64,000 bases of DNA from positions 8,818,001 to 8,882,000 of the forward strand of contig JAMJFZ010004031.1 of assembly GCA_026225945.1 (NCBI GenBank), given 5' to 3'. The stretch comes from Cricetomys ansorgei. Taxonomy: Eukaryota; Chordata; Mammalia; Rodentia; Nesomyidae. A program made the position numbers and the translations under genes. Of this stretch, positions 59,429-64,000 are shown piece by piece. Below the pieces are notes generated by a model. That model made no database searches and had not been told where the DNA came from. It saw nothing but the letters and a program-made list of their open reading frames with translations. How positions within the stretch are numbered: position 1 is the stretch's first letter; each line of letters opens with the position of its first letter.

Positions 59429-60399
59429 AGGATAGTGTATAACTCTGATTCCCATCATTTTAAAAGCACCTGTAAAGCTACTTTTCCTCCTCTTTGTTCT
59501 CTTCCTTCTACATTTAAAAGCACTATATACCCATTATTGGAGTAGTGGTAAAATAAACACTTTGACAACAACCTTTCTAGAGGGCCATTTGAAAGTATCT
59601 ATAAAAAATAACCCTAATAACAGGACCAAAGAGATGTCTCAGTTAGCAAAAACACTAGTTTTGTAGTTAAGGATTAGAAGCAACACAAATGTAGTCAGTA
59701 AGGAGTTAGTAAAATAGACATTGACCTAACATACGTTAGGGATTGGTCATGTAACTCTCTGGAAGAATATGTGTTCTGTTTGAAAATTAATTATTGGGGT
59801 GGTAGGCATTGTTGTTATAATTTTGCCATGTAAGTGTAACCTAGGCTGTCCTCAAACTTGTGTCAGTCCTCCTGCCTCAGTGCTAGGATTACATGCTGTC
59901 CCATCATGCCCTCCTTTGAAAATTAATTCTTTTAAGACTATAGTTTATTGTTTACTTTTTCAAATAATTGTATCTGGGAACTATGTATTTGGCATTGTGC
60001 AAGTAAGTCAGTAAAGTTTGTATTTTGAACTTTGTATTTTAAGTTTACAGAAGATACATGTTCTACCCAAAACATTAAAGTAACATACCATATGAGAACA
60101 CAGACAATAGCTCCAAGTTTCCAGCCTAGCCAGAAACACAGACTGATTATCTATGATCTGCCTAAGAAAGAAAGACTATTAGGTAAGGCAGACCTTAGGT
60201 AGAAAGAAAGCTTGAACAAAGAACAAAAGACCAGAAATACTATGGCAAGCTCAAAAAAAAACTCACTTGGGTTGCTTTAGATGGTTAGGGTCATGTGTAA
60301 ATGGCTCTCACAAAGAATGGGTGGCCATTCGTGCTGCAGCCTGTGTTCTAAACTTAATAGTCATGGAATCACTCAAATATTTTGTCTAAATACTAACTT

Positions 60400-60640
60400 C
60401 CTGGGGCTGGAGAGGTGACCCATCTGTTCAGACCACTTACTACTCTTGCAGAAGTCATGGGTTGGGTTCCCAGAAGCCACACAGTGGCTCACAGTTGCCT
60501 GTAACTCCATGTCCGTGGGAATTCAGTGCGGTCTTCTGGCCTCTACTATACTGCATATAACACGGTATCCATAAATACTGTGTCCGAGCACATGTATGTA
60601 TGTGTGTGCACACGTGGACAAATAAATAAGTAGATACTTT
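60400..60640 (+). mobile_element. B2 SINE
   Basis: CTGGGGCTGGAGAGGTGACC, GGTCTTCTGGCCTCTACT, AAATAAATAAGTAG tail. Confidence 0.87.
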
Positions 60641-62257
60641 AATTTTAGCTTCCAAGCCCTATCGCATAGTGCTCCTAAATGAGAGAGGTGCATACATCTC
60701 TGTATGTACCCAGTAATGCTTGTGATCTGGATATGGGAAAGCTGTTGCAAGCAGAATTGATGTCTCAGCATAGTATGGCTGAGCATGTTGCTTATTTGTT
60801 TGGGAAGGGGAATAGTTTGGAAGAAAAAGAAAGATACACTGAAAGGGTTTTTTTCTTAAAGTTTTAAAATTTTTAAAAGTTTAAAAATTTTTTTTAAAAT
60901 TTTCACCATTTCTCATTTTCACTTGCAACCTAATGTAGAACTAGGGAACAGGCAAAATAAACTGTGTGCTGGGTGAGTTAAGGTACACTGATTGAATCCG
61001 GACTATGATTCTAATACAGAACTATATGCATGTCAGATGGGACTGGAAAGATGCAGGGAGAGTGAAAAGAGTCGATCATGTTAATTTGGTAAGATCCAGG
61101 CAATTTTCTCTTTGTTTTATATTAAATGTATGATTAATTAAAATTTGAAAAGAAGCTTAAATTTGGACCTCTCAAATATTGAATGTCATGATAGTCTTCA
61201 GAAAACTAATATTTTCCTTTATATTCCCATATTAAACTTATTTTTTAAATAATTGAAATAACTAAAGAGATCTCAGTTACTAGTGTGTTATAAAGGCTGT
61301 GTTCATGATGAGAAATAGCTAGAAGATTGAATTAATTCTTGCCTCAGTCTTTATAGAAATATGCTGTTAGGGAAATTTCCTTTTGCAGTTTTTTTCCTTC
61401 CAGATTGACAAGATAGAAGTACAAGAACAAATACAAATAAATACATAGAGATTTTGATTCTTTATTATCATGTACACTGTCTAAGAGTATCCGAAAGCAT
61501 TAACACTGTGATTAAATGAAGATTTAAAAAAGAGCGGTCCATTTTACCATCTATGCTACTGTTAGATGAACTAATGCAAGTTTCCAGTCTCATCATACAT
61601 GACTAGAGTAATGCCAGTCCTTGAGAAGCTGAGGCAGAGAGATTGAACTACACAATGTGATTCTAAAGTCCTGATCTCCATCTGAGTCACTGTCAAGGTT
61701 GGGAGCCGTCTGCTGAAGCCGTACCTGAGGACAACTGAGATAGTACTTATTTTTGTTTGCTTAAATTGTGGAACTTATAAAAGTCATAATTTTTGGTTTT
61801 GCTTTTTTTGTTTTTCAAGACAGAGTTTCTCTGTGTAGCTAGCCCTGGCCTCAAACAAATCCCCCAGCTTCTGTGACCCAAGTGCTAGGCTTAAAGGTAT
61901 GCCCCACCACTGCCTGGCTCATAAATTTTTATCCTAAGGAAATAATCATAGATATACCATTAAAGATTTTTGTATAATACAGGGCAAAAAATACCTGAAT
62001 ATCTAATTAAAAGGTATTAAGTGAATAAATATGAACTGTTACTATGGTATCCTTTTCTGTGCAGCCATTAAAATGTTAGAAGCCTGGCTTGGTTGTGCAA
62101 ATTTTTTATCTCAGCACTTAGGAGAGGTGATCAGATTTCTGGTAGTTCAAGGCTAACCATGGATGCAAAGTGAGAACCTGTCTCTATAAATAAATAATGT
62201 GAAGATTTCTTAATGATATGGATGTTGCTTACAACATCTGGTCAAATAAAAATCAGG

Positions 62258-62340
62258 TTATAATGCATAGACCAGAGATCAGGGTAGAGGCCTTGCCTAT
62301 AACGCACGAGGCCCTGGATTTGAGTTCCAGCACCGTAGCG
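62258..62340 (+). mobile_element. ID-like SINE, diverged
   Basis: GGTAGAGGCCTTGCCTATAA, GCACGAGGCCCTGG, TTTGAGTTCCAGCACC. Confidence 0.65.
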
Positions 62341-62370
62341 TTTAATTAATTAACCATCTAATTAATTAAA
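62341..62370. repeat. Perfect AT-rich hairpin, 12-bp arms, 6-bp loop
   Basis: TTTAATTAATTA, loop ACCATC, TAATTAATTAAA, at the tail of an ID-like SINE. Confidence 0.95.
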
Positions 62371-62921
62371 ACAGTTAACTTGTGTTTCTAGTTAGACATA
62401 GAGCGAAACAAATAGTTTAGAAAAGCCTTGGAAGGAAGTAGACCAAGATGCTAACCGTGCTTTATTAAGTGGTAGGGTTGCCTACGGTACTTTCCCCTTA
62501 TTTTTACCTATCTGTGTCTCCAACAGTGAAGGTAAATCACATTTCAAATTTTTTAGTGAACATTGTGTTAGAAGAACTAAAAATTATACGTAGGGAATCA
62601 GTTATTTTAAATCATGTTGCTCCATTAACAACTCCTTTAAAGTCTGACCTGAGTTTAACACTAGTACTTAATGAAAGTTAATAAGAACTCTTAAAAGCTT
62701 CTCAAAAACAAAATCAAAACACTGCTGTATCAAATAGGAAAGCAAACAATAGTGGTGTATTCTGAATTTGAATGCAGTGAAAAATAAACTGACCAATTTC
62801 CTAATCCACTTGCTGATTCAAGCTAAAAACGTCTTTTCATTTTAAAAAAAAAAAAATCACCTATTGAATAATGTCCTGCCAGTGAACAGAGATTATTTTT
62901 GCAATAAGGCAATTTCAGTGG

Positions 62922-63010
62922 ATGTGGTTATCATGGGATAATCACACCCCTGGGGTACAGCCTTGTGTCTGTAATCTCCCAGGAGTGTAATTATTTCATG
63001 ATAACCGCAC
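62922..63010. repeat. Long inverted repeat (32-bp arms, 25-bp loop)
   Basis: Arms 62922-62953 and 62979-63010 are complementary at 26 of 32 positions; all six differences are transitions. Confidence 0.85.
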
Positions 63011-63785
63011 CCCCTGGTGTTACATTATTTCTATTATGAAATTCTTAGTATAGTATATAAAGTAACTTACTTTGATCACTGGAAGCTGCAAGGTGCTGTT
63101 AGAATATTCCAGCTGTGAGGTTTACAGAGACCAGCTATAAGATTTACTTCTCCTTTGCAGAGTTAAATTAGGCAATCAAAATGCTTCTTTGGGCTAAGCT
63201 GGTTTAGAATATCTTTTCTGCTGATAAGATCATCTTAAGTTTGTAAGTTTTCATCCACTTCAGACACATCAAAATTACCTCGAAAACTTGTAAGCGTCAG
63301 CAGTGAATAAATTTTTATAAAATATTATATAGTATAATTAAATGGCTAACCCATGTGCCTTTTCTATACTAAGCAGCTTTTGCTTTTTCTTTCTGGCAAC
63401 GTGTCATGTGGCCTGAGCCTAGCTTTACCTCACTATGAAGCCAAGGATTACCCTGAACTCTGATCTTTCTGCCTCCACCTCCTGAGTGCTGGGATTACAG
63501 GCAAGAACCACTACCCCTCCACTACCCCTGATTTATGCAGTGCTAGGGATCAAATTCCGGGCTTCATGCATGCTAGGAAACACTCTACCATCTGAAATTG
63601 TATCTCCAGCCCTGCCACTTTTATTTTTACTACTGACTCTTAACTTTTAATGTATATTACAATTAAACTTCCTTTGAAAAAAATAGTGAGAGATTTCAAG
63701 TGGTTTTTTTGTTTGTTTGTCAACTTCTTGAGCTATAATTTCAGATGAACAGTTCTGTGGTTCTTTTTTTGGTTGTTTGGTTGGT

Positions 63786-63930
63786 TTTTCAAGACAGGGT
63801 TTCTCTGTTGTAACTCTGGCTGTCCTGGAACTCATTTTGTAGACCACGCTGGCCTCAAATTCACAGAGATCCACCTGCCTCTCCCTCCCGAGTACTGAGA
63901 CTGAAGGCATGTGCCACCACTGCCTGGCTC
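63786..63930 (-). mobile_element. B1 SINE
   Basis: Reverse-strand B1: TTTCAAGACAGGGTTTCTCT, TCCTGGAACTCATTTTGTAG, GCCACCACTGCCTGGC. Confidence 0.9.
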
Positions 63931-64000
63931 AGTTCTGTGGTTTTTAATGCATTTGCAGTTTTGTATCTACAGCAATCAACATTAGGACATTTTCACTACC

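Larger units (their letters stand above)
57502..64000 (+). other. Cir1: Cir1 intron running off the window
   Basis: It contains an ID SINE (57650-57725), antisense B1s (57850-58060, 61805-61925, 63400-63520, 63786-63930), an antisense B2-like segment (58080-58330), a rodent interspersed repeat (58372-58770), B1 (59283-59428), B2 (60400-60640), ID (62258-62340) and two hairpins (62341-62370, 62922-63010). Confidence 0.5.

Overview
The window is mammalian nuclear DNA from a muroid (mouse-like) rodent. Evidence: dense rodent SINEs (B1, B2, ID), rodent L1 3' ends, hAT elements resembling the rodent URR1 group, small exons with consensus splice sites in long introns, and one CpG-island promoter. 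The B1 and B2 copies do not look like the youngest laboratory-mouse subfamilies, so a cricetid or another murid is possible; species cannot be fixed by eye. Gene order matches the mouse chromosome 2 block Gpr155-Scrn3-Cir1, read in the opposite direction.

Layout. (1) 1-19.4 kb, + strand: the 3' half of Gpr155 (LYCHOS), nine coding exons for about 408 C-terminal residues ending in a DEP domain. (2) 19.4-24.96 kb: intergenic space between two convergent genes, with a locally duplicated segment, a long GGAA/GGGA tract, many SINEs and an old L1 remnant. (3) 24.96-49.3 kb, - strand: the whole of Scrn3, seven coding exons (413 codons) plus a non-coding first exon in the CpG island. Its 11.4-kb intron holds a CA-rich array, an L1 3' end and an unusual 3.5-kb composite tandem-repeat block. 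(4) 49.04-49.43 kb: a CpG-island promoter shared head-to-head by Scrn3 and Cir1. (5) 49.43-64 kb, + strand: the first seven exons of Cir1 (about 161 residues: the CIR N-terminal domain and a CCHC zinc knuckle), including an 11-nt microexon and a GC-AG intron. The remaining Cir1 exons lie beyond the window.

The three genes are not a pathway. Gpr155 is a lysosomal sterol-sensing membrane protein, Scrn3 a secernin of the C69-like N-terminal nucleophile fold, and Cir1 a nuclear RBPJ corepressor. Only Scrn3 and Cir1 have an obvious regulatory link, the shared promoter. All exon joins were checked by hand for reading phase; all are in frame with no disruption. Repeat family names are from memory of consensus patterns and were not searched, and repeat boundaries are approximate. 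I found no credible new gene system. The most unusual object is the 32.15-35.64 kb composite repeat.
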